A stretch of DNA of 64,000 nucleotides from Streptomyces sp. NBC_00271 (GCF_036178845.1 NZ_CP108070.1:6820001-6884000); one strand, 5' to 3'. Numbered from the stretch's first letter, positions 27,589 through 37,555 are shown. Numbers and translations: made by a program. Notes: generated by a model from the sequence alone, not told the origin.

Positions 27589-28620
27589 ATGGAATCGAAC
27601 GCCACGTTCAAGGCCATGTCGGACACGCGCCGCAAGGGCCTGATCATGGCCGGTGTCGCGGTGGCAGCCGCGGCCGGTGTCGCCGCCGCCGTCATCCCGG
27701 CGGTCGCCGCAGGCGGCAGCCACCACAGTGACCACGGCGGCATGAGCCACTCGGCGCACGGCGACCAGACCATCGTCGCGCAGAGCGGAGTCGTCGGCGG
27801 CAGCGGCGGCACCATCCTCGCCACCAGCCTCCGTGGCGCCAACGAGGTGCCCGTCCAGGGCGGCCCCGCCGTCGGCGACAAGCACGGCGCGGCTCTGGAG
27901 TTCATCAAGGTCAAGGGGGACAAGGTGTCCGTCGCCGTGACCTGGCGCGGCACCGGCAGGCCGACCATGCTCCACATCCACCAGGGCGCCAAGGGCACCA
28001 ACGGCGGCGTCAAGATCGACTTCACCAAGCTGCTCGGCAGGATCAAGGGCCACCACGTGGTCGGCACCGTGAAGGTGAAGGATGCCGCCCTGCTGGAGCG
28101 GTTGAAGAACGACCCGGGGGCGTTCTACGCCAATCTGCACACCGCCGAGTTCCCGGGTGGAGCCGTCCGCGGCCAGCTCCACAAGGTCACCGGTTCCCTC
28201 GATTTCCGCGACGCCCTGGGCAACTTCCAGGCGTCCGTGGTCAAGGGCAAGCAGATCTACGAGTGCAAGCCCGCCGAGGGCGGTGGCTACGCCTTCGCTC
28301 AGCGTGACGTCGCGGCGCTGCTCGGTGGCAACATCGTGCACACGTTCGTGAAGCCCAACTCCGGTACGCCGCAGTGGGTCGCACCCGACCGCAGCGCGGT
28401 CACCGGAGCGGTGATCTCCAAGACTCCGAACGGCGAGAAGAACATCGCCGAGCTGGACCTCAAGGCCACCCAGTCCGGCAAGCACCGCGGTCTGCTGGCC
28501 GACACGCAGGAGATCCTGCGGCTCAACACCGTGGGCGGCGTCGCCCCGGCCGGCTCCTGCTCACCGGGCGCGATCGTGGGAGTGCCCTACCAGGCGGACT
28601 ACGTGTTCGTGCAGCGCTGA
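27589..28620 (+). CDS. Secreted or membrane-anchored CHRD/DUF3455-like protein
   Basis: This 343-residue protein has an N-terminal export or anchor segment (GLIMAGVAVAAAAGVAAAVI) followed by a His-rich stretch (GGSHHSDHGGMSHSAHGD). The middle (about residues 78-200) looks like a CHRD domain: LRGANEVPVQGGPAVGDKHG, MLHIHQGAKGTNG and ANLHTAEFPGGAVRGQL. The C-terminal half starts with KQIYECKPAEGGGYAF and contains PQWVAPDRSAVTGAVI, resembling DUF3455. The molecular role is unknown; it probably acts outside the membrane. A Crp-like site and a leader hairpin lie upstream, and a terminator follows. Confidence 0.78.
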   Translation: MESNATFKAMSDTRRKGLIMAGVAVAAAAGVAAAVIPAVAAGGSHHSDHGGMSHSAHGDQTIVAQSGVVGGSGGTILATSLRGANEVPVQGGPAVGDKHGAALEFIKVKGDKVSVAVTWRGTGRPTMLHIHQGAKGTNGGVKIDFTKLLGRIKGHHVVGTVKVKDAALLERLKNDPGAFYANLHTAEFPGGAVRGQLHKVTGSLDFRDALGNFQASVVKGKQIYECKPAEGGGYAFAQRDVAALLGGNIVHTFVKPNSGTPQWVAPDRSAVTGAVISKTPNGEKNIAELDLKATQSGKHRGLLADTQEILRLNTVGGVAPAGSCSPGAIVGVPYQADYVFVQR

Positions 28621-28646
28621 CGGGTACCGGGGCTCAGTGAGGCTCA

Positions 28647-28690
28647 GGCGGTGGTTTCCCCAACCCCTACGGGTCGGGGGAGCCACCGCC
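28647..28690 (+). terminator. Terminator after the CHRD gene
   Basis: A 20-base stem (28647-28666 with 28671-28690) with two G-U pairs, one mismatch and a 4-base loop begins 26 bases after the stop codon. Confidence 0.75.
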
Positions 28691-28865
28691 TCCTCACGTC
28701 ATACCGCAGGACTACACGGAGTTGAGTCCGGGGTCTGACGCTTCTCGTCGGCCGATTTGGTCAGATTGAGAACACCACTCCTCACCGGTTCGGGTGAGAA
28801 TGGCGGCTATAGGGGTGGAGAAGTGAGGACGGTAGGCCGCCGCCGACGACGGAGGTAAGGCACAC

Positions 28866-30107
28866 ATGGCACCGTACGAATCCGACAGGACCGCCGGGGC
28901 GGAAGGGCTGCCCGACGAGGCCGACGACGTCCGCGCCGGCCGGCGCAAGGCGGCTCGTTACGTCGTTCCGGTCGCAGTGGTGGGGGTGGCGGCCGCGACC
29001 ATCGGGCTCGTCCCGGCGCTCGCCGACTCCGGCGACCCCAGCCTGCCGAAGATCACCGCAGAGCAGCTCATCGAGAAGATCGCCAAGTCGGACGTCCAGC
29101 AGCTGTCCGGCACGGTCAAGGTCAGCACCGATCTTGGACTGCCCAGCCTGGGCGGCCTGGAGAGCGGCATGCTGTCCGGCGCCACCGAGGGGTCCGGCGG
29201 CTCCTCCGCCGACCCGCAGTCCAAGCTCATGGAGCTGGCCTCCGGCACGCACACGGTACGCGTCGCGGCAGACGGCCCGGACAAGGCCAAGGTCTCCGTC
29301 CTGGAGAACGCCGCCGAGTACAGCATCATCCACAACGGCAACGACGTGTGGGCGTACGACAGCAAGTCGAACGAGGTGTACCACTCGACGGCCCCCGCAG
29401 CCGAAAAGGGCGAGGAGAAGGCGCCGAAGGACGTCCCGACGACGCCCAAGGAGCTCGCCGACGAGGCCCTGAAGTCGGTCGACGACACGACCTCCGTGAC
29501 GGTCGACGGCACGGCGCAGGTCGCGGGCCGTGACGCCTACAAGCTGCTCATCAAGCCGAAGCAGTCCGGTTCCACGGTCGGCGCGATCACCGTCGCGGTG
29601 GACGCGAAGACCGGGGTGCCGCTGAAGTTCACGTTGGTCCCGACGAGTGGCGGCGCGGCCGTCGTGGACGCCGGGTTCACCCAGGTCGCCTTCGCCAAGC
29701 CGGCCGCCTCGACCTTCGACTTCACCCCGCCGAAGGGCGCGAAGGTCACCGAGGACAAGGATGGCAAGGACACCAAGGAATCCAAGGAATCCAAGGCCCC
29801 GGAGTCCGCTCCGAGCCACGGTGACCTCGGCAAGGGGCTCGACGGTCTGAAGACCATCGGCAAGGGCTGGAGCACCATCGCGGAGTTCGACACGGGCGGC
29901 CAGGGCATGCCCTCCGGCTCGTCGTCCGAGGGCGGCGACGTCTCCGGGTTCCTGAACTCCCTCGGTGACCACGTCAAGGGCAAGTTCGGCTCGGGCACGG
30001 TCTTCTCGACCCGCCTGGTCAACGCGCTGATCACGGTCGACGGCAAGGTGTACGCCGGTGCGGTCACCAAGGACGCGCTGGTGAAGGCGGCCAACGCGGC
30101 CCACTGA
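28866..30107 (+). CDS. LolA-like/DUF2092-type membrane-anchored lipid-carrier-fold protein
   Basis: This 413-residue protein has a short cytoplasmic N-terminus, one membrane segment (YVVPVAVVGVAAATIGLVPA, about residues 36-55) and a large extracellular part. That part repeats the alternating-strand character of LolA/LppX-type lipoprotein carrier folds, with motifs such as LSGTVKVSTDLGLPSLGG and DGPDKAKVSVLENAAEYSII. A Lys/Glu-rich linker (EDKDGKDTKESKESKAPES) precedes the C-terminal third. It is followed by an ABC ATPase and permease in the same direction, so it may work with that transporter; this is inferred. GGAGGT precedes ATG 28866. Confidence 0.72.
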   Translation: MAPYESDRTAGAEGLPDEADDVRAGRRKAARYVVPVAVVGVAAATIGLVPALADSGDPSLPKITAEQLIEKIAKSDVQQLSGTVKVSTDLGLPSLGGLESGMLSGATEGSGGSSADPQSKLMELASGTHTVRVAADGPDKAKVSVLENAAEYSIIHNGNDVWAYDSKSNEVYHSTAPAAEKGEEKAPKDVPTTPKELADEALKSVDDTTSVTVDGTAQVAGRDAYKLLIKPKQSGSTVGAITVAVDAKTGVPLKFTLVPTSGGAAVVDAGFTQVAFAKPAASTFDFTPPKGAKVTEDKDGKDTKESKESKAPESAPSHGDLGKGLDGLKTIGKGWSTIAEFDTGGQGMPSGSSSEGGDVSGFLNSLGDHVKGKFGSGTVFSTRLVNALITVDGKVYAGAVTKDALVKAANAAH

Positions 30108-30116
30108 GTACCGTAC

Positions 30117-30155
30117 GTACGGAACTGACGTACGAAACTGACGTACGGAACCGAC
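30117..30155 (+). repeat. Three 13-bp tandem repeats upstream of ABC genes
   Basis: Units GTACGGAACTGAC, GTACGAAACTGAC and GTACGGAACCGAC follow one another, with a partial fourth (GTTCGG). They occupy the 77-base gap between the LolA-like gene and the ABC ATPase and could be regulator half-sites. Confidence 0.8.
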
Positions 30156-30184
30156 GTTCGGACGAAGCCGAAACGAGGGAGCCC

Positions 30185-31180
30185 ATGGAGGAGCGGTCCG
30201 CCGAGGGTACGGACCCGCCTGTGGCGGGCACCGCCAGCGCGTCCGCCGAGGGCACGGTGATCGCCACCCACGCCCTCACCAAGCGCTTCCGCGGCGGACA
30301 GCTCGCCGTGGACGGCCTCGATCTGACCGTCCCGGCGGGCAGCGTCTTCGGCTTCCTCGGACCCAACGGCTCGGGCAAGACCACCACCATCCGCATGCTG
30401 ATGGGCCTGATCGAGCCGACCTCGGGCACGGCGCGTGTGCTGGGGCAGCCCATGCCCCGCGCCACCCGCGCCGTGCTCCCGCACGTGGGCGCCCTCATCG
30501 AGGGCCCCGCGCTGTACGGCTTCCTCTCCGGCCGCGACAACCTCCTCCGGTACGACGCCGCCGACCCGACCGCCGACCCGCGCACCCGGCGTACCCGCGT
30601 CGAGGCCGCCCTCGACCGGGTCGGACTCACCGCGGCCGCGGGCAAGAAGGCGAAGGCGTACTCGCTCGGCATGAAGCAGCGGCTCGGGCTCGCGGCCGCG
30701 CTGCTCCAGCCCCGCCGCCTGCTCGTCCTGGACGAGCCGACCAACGGCCTCGACCCGCAGGGCATGCGCGAGATCCGTTCCCTCGTGAGGGAGCTGGCCT
30801 CGGACGGCACGACCGTCTTCCTCTCCTCACACCTGCTCGACGAGATCGAGCAGGTGTGCACGCACGCCGCCGTGATGGCACAGGGGCGGCTGATCACCCA
30901 GGGCCCGGTGGCGGAGCTCGCGGCGGGGGCGCGGGGGCGGCTGGTCGTGACCACCCCGGACCCCGGGGACGCGGCGCGTGTACTGAAGGAACAGGGAGTC
31001 GCGGATCTCGTCGTGACGGAGACGGGCGTGAGTGCCGAACCTCCGGACCGCGAACTCGCCGAGCTGAACGCCGCGTTGGTCACGGCGGGCGTCCGCGTCC
31101 GTGGCTTCGGCGTCGAACGGGCCTCACTGGAGGACGCGTTCGTGGCGCTGACGGGGGAGGGGTTCGATGTCGCGGGCTGA
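30185..31180 (+). CDS. ABC transporter ATPase (DrrA/CcmA-like exporter type)
   Basis: This 331-residue ATPase has Walker A LGPNGSGKTTT (residues 59-69), signature YSLGMKQRLGLAAAL, Walker B LLVLDEPTNGLDP and the switch SSHLLDEIEQVC. The C-terminal extension (about 85 residues) is usual for the drug/lipid-exporter ATPases of actinobacteria. It pairs with the permease whose start overlaps its end by 14 bases. The cargo is unknown. Confidence 0.9.
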   Translation: MEERSAEGTDPPVAGTASASAEGTVIATHALTKRFRGGQLAVDGLDLTVPAGSVFGFLGPNGSGKTTTIRMLMGLIEPTSGTARVLGQPMPRATRAVLPHVGALIEGPALYGFLSGRDNLLRYDAADPTADPRTRRTRVEAALDRVGLTAAAGKKAKAYSLGMKQRLGLAAALLQPRRLLVLDEPTNGLDPQGMREIRSLVRELASDGTTVFLSSHLLDEIEQVCTHAAVMAQGRLITQGPVAELAAGARGRLVVTTPDPGDAARVLKEQGVADLVVTETGVSAEPPDRELAELNAALVTAGVRVRGFGVERASLEDAFVALTGEGFDVAG

Positions 31181-32075
31181 GGTCGAGGCCGGGGCCGAGC
31201 CGGTACGCGTCGAGGACACGGTGATACGGAAACCGAGCCCCCTGTGGACCTTCGGACTCTTCCGCAGCGAGCTCCTCACCACCTTCCGGCGCTGGCGGAC
31301 CATCGCGCTGCTCGCCGTGCTCGCGGCCGTGCCGATCCTCATCGGCATCGCGATCAAGATCGAGACGCGTGACGGCTCGACGGGGGGCGGTGGCGGCGGC
31401 GAAGGACCGGCGTTCATCGCGCAGATCACCAACAACGGTCTGTTCCTGGTGTTCACGGCGCTCGCCGCGACCCTCCCCTTCTTCCTGCCGATGGCCATCG
31501 GCGTCATCGCGGGCGACGCGATCGCGGGCGAGGCGAACGCGGGGACGCTGCGCTACCTGCTGGTCGCGCCCGCCGGCCGTACCCGCCTGCTGCTCACCAA
31601 GTACGCGACCACCATGACGTTCTGCCTGGTCGCGACCCTGGTGGTGGCGCTCTCGGCGCTCACGGTCGGCGCGCTGCTCTTCCCCCTGGGCGAGCTGACG
31701 ACGATCTCCGGGACCCGGATCAGCTTCACCGAGGGGCTCGGACGGGCGTTCCTCATCGCGCTGGTCGTCGCCGCGTCACTGATAGGCGTCGCGGCCCTCG
31801 GCCTGTTCGTCTCGACGCTGACCAACAGCGGGATCGCGGCGATGGCGACGACGGTCGGCCTTCTCATCACCATCCAGATCCTCGACCAGATCCCCCAGCT
31901 CCACGCCCTCCAGCCGTACTTCTTCTCCCACTACTGGCTGTCCTTCGCCGACCTCATGCGCGACCCGGTGTACTGGGACGACCTCGTCCGCAATCTCGGA
32001 CTCCAGGGCCTGTACGCGGCGGTGTTCGGCTCGGCGGCGTGGGCGCGGTTCACGGCGAAGGACATCACCGCGTAG
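31167..32075 (+). CDS. ABC-2-type transporter permease
   Basis: This 302-residue membrane protein has about six helices with the ABC-2 pattern. A first helix lies near residue 45 (TIALLAVLAAVPILIGIAIK). Next comes a glycine-rich loop, the conserved IAGDAIAGEANAGTLRYLLV segment and LLITIQILDQIPQL. It forms the exporter with the ATPase before it. The start is ATG 31167, with GGGGAGGGG upstream, inside the ATPase gene. Confidence 0.87.
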   Translation: MSRAEVEAGAEPVRVEDTVIRKPSPLWTFGLFRSELLTTFRRWRTIALLAVLAAVPILIGIAIKIETRDGSTGGGGGGEGPAFIAQITNNGLFLVFTALAATLPFFLPMAIGVIAGDAIAGEANAGTLRYLLVAPAGRTRLLLTKYATTMTFCLVATLVVALSALTVGALLFPLGELTTISGTRISFTEGLGRAFLIALVVAASLIGVAALGLFVSTLTNSGIAAMATTVGLLITIQILDQIPQLHALQPYFFSHYWLSFADLMRDPVYWDDLVRNLGLQGLYAAVFGSAAWARFTAKDITA

Positions 32076-32105
32076 CCGTGTGAACAACGCTGCGGGTCAA
32101 TACAG

Positions 32106-32711
32106 CTAGCGCGCGGCTGCCATGCCCTGCGTCTCGTAGGGGTAGCGGGCGAGCGGTGCCTCCCCGTCGAAGAACGTTTTTGCGTGCGCCAGCGCTGCCG
32201 TGTCCTTCAGTACGTCACCGGGCTTGCTGCCGTTGCCGAGCAGGACCCCGCCGAAACGCATGCCCAGGTACGCGGCCGAGTGGTTGAGCGTGCCGATCAG
32301 CGGGTCGGCGACCTCTTCCTCCTCGTGGGCCAGCGCGGTGACGCCCCAGAGGGTGCGCCCCGCCATCCTGGCCTTGAAGTCGACGCCGGGAGTGCGCAGC
32401 CAGCCCGACCAGTAGTCCAGGTAGCGCTTGGTGAGACCGGACACCGAGTACCAGTACAGCGGCGAGGCGATCACGATGTCGGTGGCCGCCAGGGTGGCGT
32501 CGAGCAGCAGCGCCGGACTGCTCCCCGCGGCCGGGTGTACGTGGTCGCTGTCGCGCCGCAGGTCCACGAAGTCGGGCAGCGGGTGCTCGGCGAGGCTCAG
32601 CCAGCGCTGCTCGACATCCGCGGGCAACTGTTCGGCGGCCCGGCGGGCCAGGAGCTCGGTGTTGCCGTCGGGGCGGCTGCTGCCGAGCAGGAACAGGAAG
32701 TGACGGCTCAT
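32106..32711 (-). CDS. NADPH-dependent FMN reductase-like oxidoreductase
   Basis: This 201-residue flavodoxin-fold protein begins FLFLLGSSRPDGNTELLARR, the phosphate-binding loop of NAD(P)H-dependent FMN reductases. It has a conserved SPLYWYSVSGLTKRYLDYW block as in NAD(P)H oxidoreductases that reduce quinones or azo compounds. I chose ATG 32711 because GGGGGA lies four bases upstream; an in-frame extension to 32804 would read through the promoter region. An AT-rich inverted repeat lies 55 bases upstream. It is convergent with the ABC permease. Confidence 0.82.
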   Translation of the reverse strand: MSRHFLFLLGSSRPDGNTELLARRAAEQLPADVEQRWLSLAEHPLPDFVDLRRDSDHVHPAAGSSPALLLDATLAATDIVIASPLYWYSVSGLTKRYLDYWSGWLRTPGVDFKARMAGRTLWGVTALAHEEEEVADPLIGTLNHSAAYLGMRFGGVLLGNGSKPGDVLKDTAALAHAKTFFDGEAPLARYPYETQGMAAAR

Positions 32712-32765
32712 GGGTCCCCCAGGGTGCGCGTGCGACGGGTCGCGGAACACCACGACCGGCAACTG

Positions 32766-32794
32766 CATGCGTACACAATATATGCATACGCATG
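32766..32794. promoter_or_regulatory. AT-rich inverted repeat, candidate operator
   Basis: CATGCGTA (32766-32773) and TACGCATG (32787-32794) are perfect complements around an AT-rich centre (ACAATATATGCA). Such AT-rich sequence is rare here. It lies 55 bases before the FMN reductase-like start and could bind a TetR- or MarR-type regulator. Confidence 0.55.
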
Positions 32795-32895
32795 TGACGT
32801 CCATCCCGAGATCCCGAGAGACACGGATGGCGGATGCCGGGCGCCGACAACCGGCTTCCTGGGTCTGTCGGGGTCCGTCGGGGTTCTGCCGGGGT

Positions 32896-33444
32896 TCAGG
32901 GCAGGCGCGCGGCGCCCGTCAGGCGGGCCAGCGCGGCCGTCTCGCGGGGCGGCGCCGAGGTGAGGTCACCGATGCGCCACGCCGGGATCCACGGCACCTG
33001 ATACACGTCGATCATCGAATCGATCACCTTGACGCGCTGGGCGAGTGGGCGGGGCAGTCGTCCGGGCGCGTCCGCGACCAGCACCACGGCGTCGAGGTCG
33101 AGCCCCGGGGGCGCCTCGCCCCGGCGGAAGGTGTCCAGGGTGTGCGAGACGGCGTCCAGTCCGGCCGCGTGCGTACGCCCGACGAGGAGCACCGACCCAG
33201 GTTCTCCCTGGTCGGGCCGGGGCCAGTTCCGCCCGGCGTCATGGCCGCCGAAGACCGCGGCGAGCGTGGTGGTGCCGGCCCCGCCGTGTGTCGCGACCCA
33301 GGCGAACCGCCGTGGGCCGACGTCGAGGTGGTCGGGTTCGCTCCCGGCGGGTTCGGGCCACCGCGTGGGTTCCACCGCGTCGGCGACCGGCCCGCGGAGC
33401 CAGATCTCGGGCCCCTCCGCCCCCTGCCGCATGCTCCCCTGCAT
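32896..33444 (-). CDS. DUF6668-like P-loop protein
   Basis: This 182-residue protein has a P-loop-like segment, WVATHGGAGTTTLAAVFGG (about residues 49-67), of the kind seen in MinD/ParA-like and type VII-associated ATPases. Later comes DLDAVVLVADAPGRLPRPLA. I recall this protein type in Streptomyces as DUF6668, without known function. A GAGGAGA lies upstream of ATG 33444; GTG 33447 is an alternative. It is divergent from the Pro-rich TPR protein at 33614, with which it may act. Function is unknown. Confidence 0.65.
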   Translation of the reverse strand: MQGSMRQGAEGPEIWLRGPVADAVEPTRWPEPAGSEPDHLDVGPRRFAWVATHGGAGTTTLAAVFGGHDAGRNWPRPDQGEPGSVLLVGRTHAAGLDAVSHTLDTFRRGEAPPGLDLDAVVLVADAPGRLPRPLAQRVKVIDSMIDVYQVPWIPAWRIGDLTSAPPRETAALARLTGAARLP

Positions 33445-33613
33445 CACCTGACCACTCTCCTCGTCGTTGTCGGCGTTGTCGGCCACTCTTACGAGGCTGT
33501 GACGCCGTAGTGACGCATGCAGCGGTGGTGAGCCGAGAGACTTGACTGTATGTACCTGACGGGATCTTGAGGCAAGGTCGACGCATGGAAGTACGACCCG
33601 AGTGAGGGAAGCG

Positions 33614-34792
33614 ATGTCTCGACTCAGCCGCGAACAGAAGCGGGAATCCAAGCGGCAGCGCTCGGCGGTCGGCCCCGGTGCCGGCCCGTTGGAGGTGTGG
33701 GTCACCGCGCCCGCGGGGGAAAGCGGGGGCGGCGTCACGGTCGGCGGCGTGCCGGTCGGCGTCATGGCCGGCGAGACCGTCCAGGCCACCGTCCTGAACC
33801 ACCTCCACCGACTCGCCCTCGCCGCCGGTCACTCCGTCCTCGCCACCATCCACGACGAACGGATCGGCTTCGTCGTACCGCTGGAGGTGTACGGGGACGG
33901 GTCGAGCCGGTACACGGGTGAGCCGGTACGGGTGGGGCCGCCGGCCGAGGTGCCCGGGGTGCCTGCAGCTCCTCCCGCGATGCCCGCGGCTCCTCCCGCG
34001 ATGCCGGTGACCCCACCCGCGGCGCCACCGGTGCCGGTGTCGGAGCCGCAGCCCCTGCCCGGTGCCGCGGCGACGCATGTGCTGCGGGCGCTGCCGGAGC
34101 CGACGCGGGACGCCGCCCCCGGTGTCGCGGTGGCTCCGACGGGCGAGTTCGGCCCGCCGCCCGTGGGGCTGACTCCTGAGCGTCCGGCCCTCGCGATGGA
34201 GGCCATGTCGGTCATGGACCCCGAGCCGGAGCCGGAACCGAAGCCCACTCCCGCGCGCGGCTTCGACGCCGTCGCCGAGTCCGTGCTGGCACCGGTTCAG
34301 GAGACGGAGGGCGCGGCGTTCCTCGTGGAGCCCGTGGCGCGGATCAACGAGGCCGTGAAGATGGGCCGGATCGAAGAGGCCACGGGGATGGCGGAGCGGG
34401 TGGGCGCGGACGCGTCGCGGTCGCTGGGCCCCGAGCACCCGGAGGTGCTGCGGCTGCGCGAGCTGACCTCGTACATCGCCTATTTGGCCGGTGACCCGCT
34501 CCGGGCGTTCCACCTGTCCCTCGACCTCGCCCGCGTCCGCAGGCGGCACCAGGACGCCGAGGCCGCGTACGGCAACGTACAGAGCGCCGCCACGGCCTGG
34601 CGCGCCGTGCGCGACCCCGTGCAGGGGCTGAACCTGGGACAGGACCTGATCACGCTGTGGACCGAGCTCGTGGCCGACGGCGGCCCCGCCGCCGACGACC
34701 TCGAACAGCTCGAGTCGGCCCGCACCCGCATGACCCGCCTCGCGGACCGGGCCCGGTCCCGCTCCCTGGCGGACAACCCGTACACCCCCTAG
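33614..34792 (+). CDS. Pro-rich protein with TPR-like C-terminus
   Basis: This 392-residue protein starts with a basic stretch (MSRLSREQKRESKRQRS). A small beta-rich domain follows, containing GVPVGVMAGETVQATVLNHL, then a Pro/Ala-rich linker of about 110 residues with PAMPAAPPAMP repeats. The last 150 residues are helical and TPR-like (GRIEEATGMAERVGADASRS; ILMA-type spacing through LARVRRRHQDAEAAYGNVQS). ATG 33614 follows GAGGGAAGCG; the upstream GTG 33602 is less likely. It is divergent from the P-loop protein. I do not recognise a specific function. Confidence 0.7.
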   Translation: MSRLSREQKRESKRQRSAVGPGAGPLEVWVTAPAGESGGGVTVGGVPVGVMAGETVQATVLNHLHRLALAAGHSVLATIHDERIGFVVPLEVYGDGSSRYTGEPVRVGPPAEVPGVPAAPPAMPAAPPAMPVTPPAAPPVPVSEPQPLPGAAATHVLRALPEPTRDAAPGVAVAPTGEFGPPPVGLTPERPALAMEAMSVMDPEPEPEPKPTPARGFDAVAESVLAPVQETEGAAFLVEPVARINEAVKMGRIEEATGMAERVGADASRSLGPEHPEVLRLRELTSYIAYLAGDPLRAFHLSLDLARVRRRHQDAEAAYGNVQSAATAWRAVRDPVQGLNLGQDLITLWTELVADGGPAADDLEQLESARTRMTRLADRARSRSLADNPYTP

Positions 34793-34823
34793 GAGGGCTG
34801 GGAGGACGAGGAGCCCCAGTGAG

Positions 34824-35873
<1,050 letters not shown>

Positions 35874-35951
35874 TCAAGAGCGTAATCCGGTCAGGCTGGT
35901 TCGCATAACGAACCCGGGCCGCCGGGGTGGCGACGCTCGCAGCACGCACGC

Positions 35952-36410
35952 TCACTGCACGCAGAACTCGTTCCCCTCCGGGTCGGCCATCACCACCCAC
36001 TCGCCGGCCGGTTCCTTCACGTGCCGCAGCACCTCCGCGCCGAGCCCCTCCAACCGGGCGACCTCGTCCGCGCGTCGGCCCTCGCCCGGGTGCAGATCGA
36101 GATGGAGCCGGTTCTTGACGGTCTTCGGCTCGGGGACGCGCTGGAAGAGCAGACGCCGTCCGAGCCCGATGCCGCGCTCCTTGTCGTACGGGTCGTCGGG
36201 ATGCCGTACGGCGATCAGGTCCCGGAAGGCCGGGCGGCCGTGGAAGTCGACGGTGGCCTCGGCAGGCAGGGCACCGAGGCCCAGCAGTTGTTCGACGAGC
36301 GCGCTGTTGTCCTCGACCTCGTAACCGAGGGCGGCGGCCCAGAAGTCGGCTTGGGCATGCGGGTCGGTGGCGTCGATGACCAGCTTCCAGTGCACGGGCG
36401 TAGGCGTCAT
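35952..36410 (-). CDS. VOC-superfamily (glyoxalase-like) protein
   Basis: This 152-residue protein has two beta-alpha-beta-beta-beta units typical of the vicinal-oxygen-chelate fold: HWKLVIDATDPHAQADFWAA near the start, NRLHLDLHPGEGRRADEVAR in the middle and MADPEGNEFCV at the end. These proteins act as metal-dependent enzymes or binding proteins for small compounds; the substrate is unknown. ATG 36410 (GAGTGG upstream) is preferred over ATG 36422. Confidence 0.85.
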   Translation of the reverse strand: MTPTPVHWKLVIDATDPHAQADFWAAALGYEVEDNSALVEQLLGLGALPAEATVDFHGRPAFRDLIAVRHPDDPYDKERGIGLGRRLLFQRVPEPKTVKNRLHLDLHPGEGRRADEVARLEGLGAEVLRHVKEPAGEWVVMADPEGNEFCVQ

Positions 36411-36478
36411 ACAGCCACTCATAGTGGTTGCGTGACAAGGGGTGCAACGGGATTGCGCACGTGCCGCCGAACAACTCT

Positions 36479-37555
36479 CTACGACTTGGCGTCCACGGTG
36501 GTGGTGGCATCCCGTACGCCGGCGACGGCACCCGCGACCGCCCCGGCCCTGAGCGCCCTGGCCGCCCGCCGCGCGGTCCGCAGCGCGTCGAAGGTGAGCA
36601 GCGACAGCGCGAGCCAGACCAGCGCGAACCCGGCCCACCGCTCCGGCGGCATGGCCTCGTGGAAGTAGAGGATGCCGAGCAGGAACTGGAACACCGGGGC
36701 GAGGTACTGCAACAGCCCCAGCGTGGACAACGGCACCCGTATCGCGGCCGCGCCGAAGCACACCAGCGGAAGTGCGGTCACCACGCCCGTCGCCGCGAGC
36801 AGTGTCGCGTGCCCCGCGCCTTCCGTGCCGAAGGTCGCGCCCCCGCTCGAACCCAGCCACAGCAGATAGGCGAGCGCGGGCAGGAACTGGATCGCCGTCT
36901 CGGCGGCGAGCGACTCGATCCCGCCGAGGTTGACCTTCTTCTTCACCAGTCCGTACGTGGCGAAGGAGAAGGCGAGGGTGAGGGAGATCCACGGCGGCCG
37001 GCCGTACCCGATGGTGAGGACGAGCACCGCGGAGAAGCCGACACCGACCGCCGTCCACTGCAGGGGGCGCAGCCGTTCCTTCAGCAACAGGACGCCCATG
37101 GCGATGGTGACGAGCGGGTTGATGAAGTAGCCGAGGGACGCCTCGACGACGTGCTCGCTGTTCACGGCCCAGATGTAGACGCCCCAGTTGACCGTGATCA
37201 CGGCCGCCGCGACGCTGATCAGCGCCAGTTTGCGCGGCTGTCGCAGCAGCTCGCCGAGCCAGGCCCAGCGCCGCATCACCAGCAGGGCGACGCCGACCAC
37301 GGCGAGGGACCACACCATCCGGTGGGCGAGGATCTCGAGGGCTCCGGCCGGCTTCAGCAGCGGCCAGAAGAGGGGAACGAGCCCCCACATGCCGTACGCG
37401 GCGAAGCCGTTCAACAGCCCGATGCGCTGCTCGGCCTTGGACATCCGGGGATCCGTCGAGCCGACGGGACCACTGGAACCCGCGGAGCCGACGGGGCCAC
37501 TGGAACCCGTGGAGCCGGTCGCACCCATCGAATTCTTCGCCTGCTGCACGGCCAC
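36479..37555 (-). CDS. rarD: RarD-type EamA-family membrane transporter
   Basis: This 358-residue protein has about ten membrane helices arranged as two EamA halves, with LLNGFAAYGMWGLVPLFWPL near the start and FATYGLVKKKVNLGGIESL in the middle, as in RarD. RarD proteins belong to the drug/metabolite transporter superfamily; the substrate is unknown. A low-complexity Gly/Ser/Pro segment (GSSGPVGSAGSSGPVGSTD) precedes the first helix. I chose GTG 37555 because GAGGGAGGG lies just upstream. Confidence 0.85.
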   Translation of the reverse strand: MAVQQAKNSMGATGSTGSSGPVGSAGSSGPVGSTDPRMSKAEQRIGLLNGFAAYGMWGLVPLFWPLLKPAGALEILAHRMVWSLAVVGVALLVMRRWAWLGELLRQPRKLALISVAAAVITVNWGVYIWAVNSEHVVEASLGYFINPLVTIAMGVLLLKERLRPLQWTAVGVGFSAVLVLTIGYGRPPWISLTLAFSFATYGLVKKKVNLGGIESLAAETAIQFLPALAYLLWLGSSGGATFGTEGAGHATLLAATGVVTALPLVCFGAAAIRVPLSTLGLLQYLAPVFQFLLGILYFHEAMPPERWAGFALVWLALSLLTFDALRTARRAARALRAGAVAGAVAGVRDATTTVDAKS

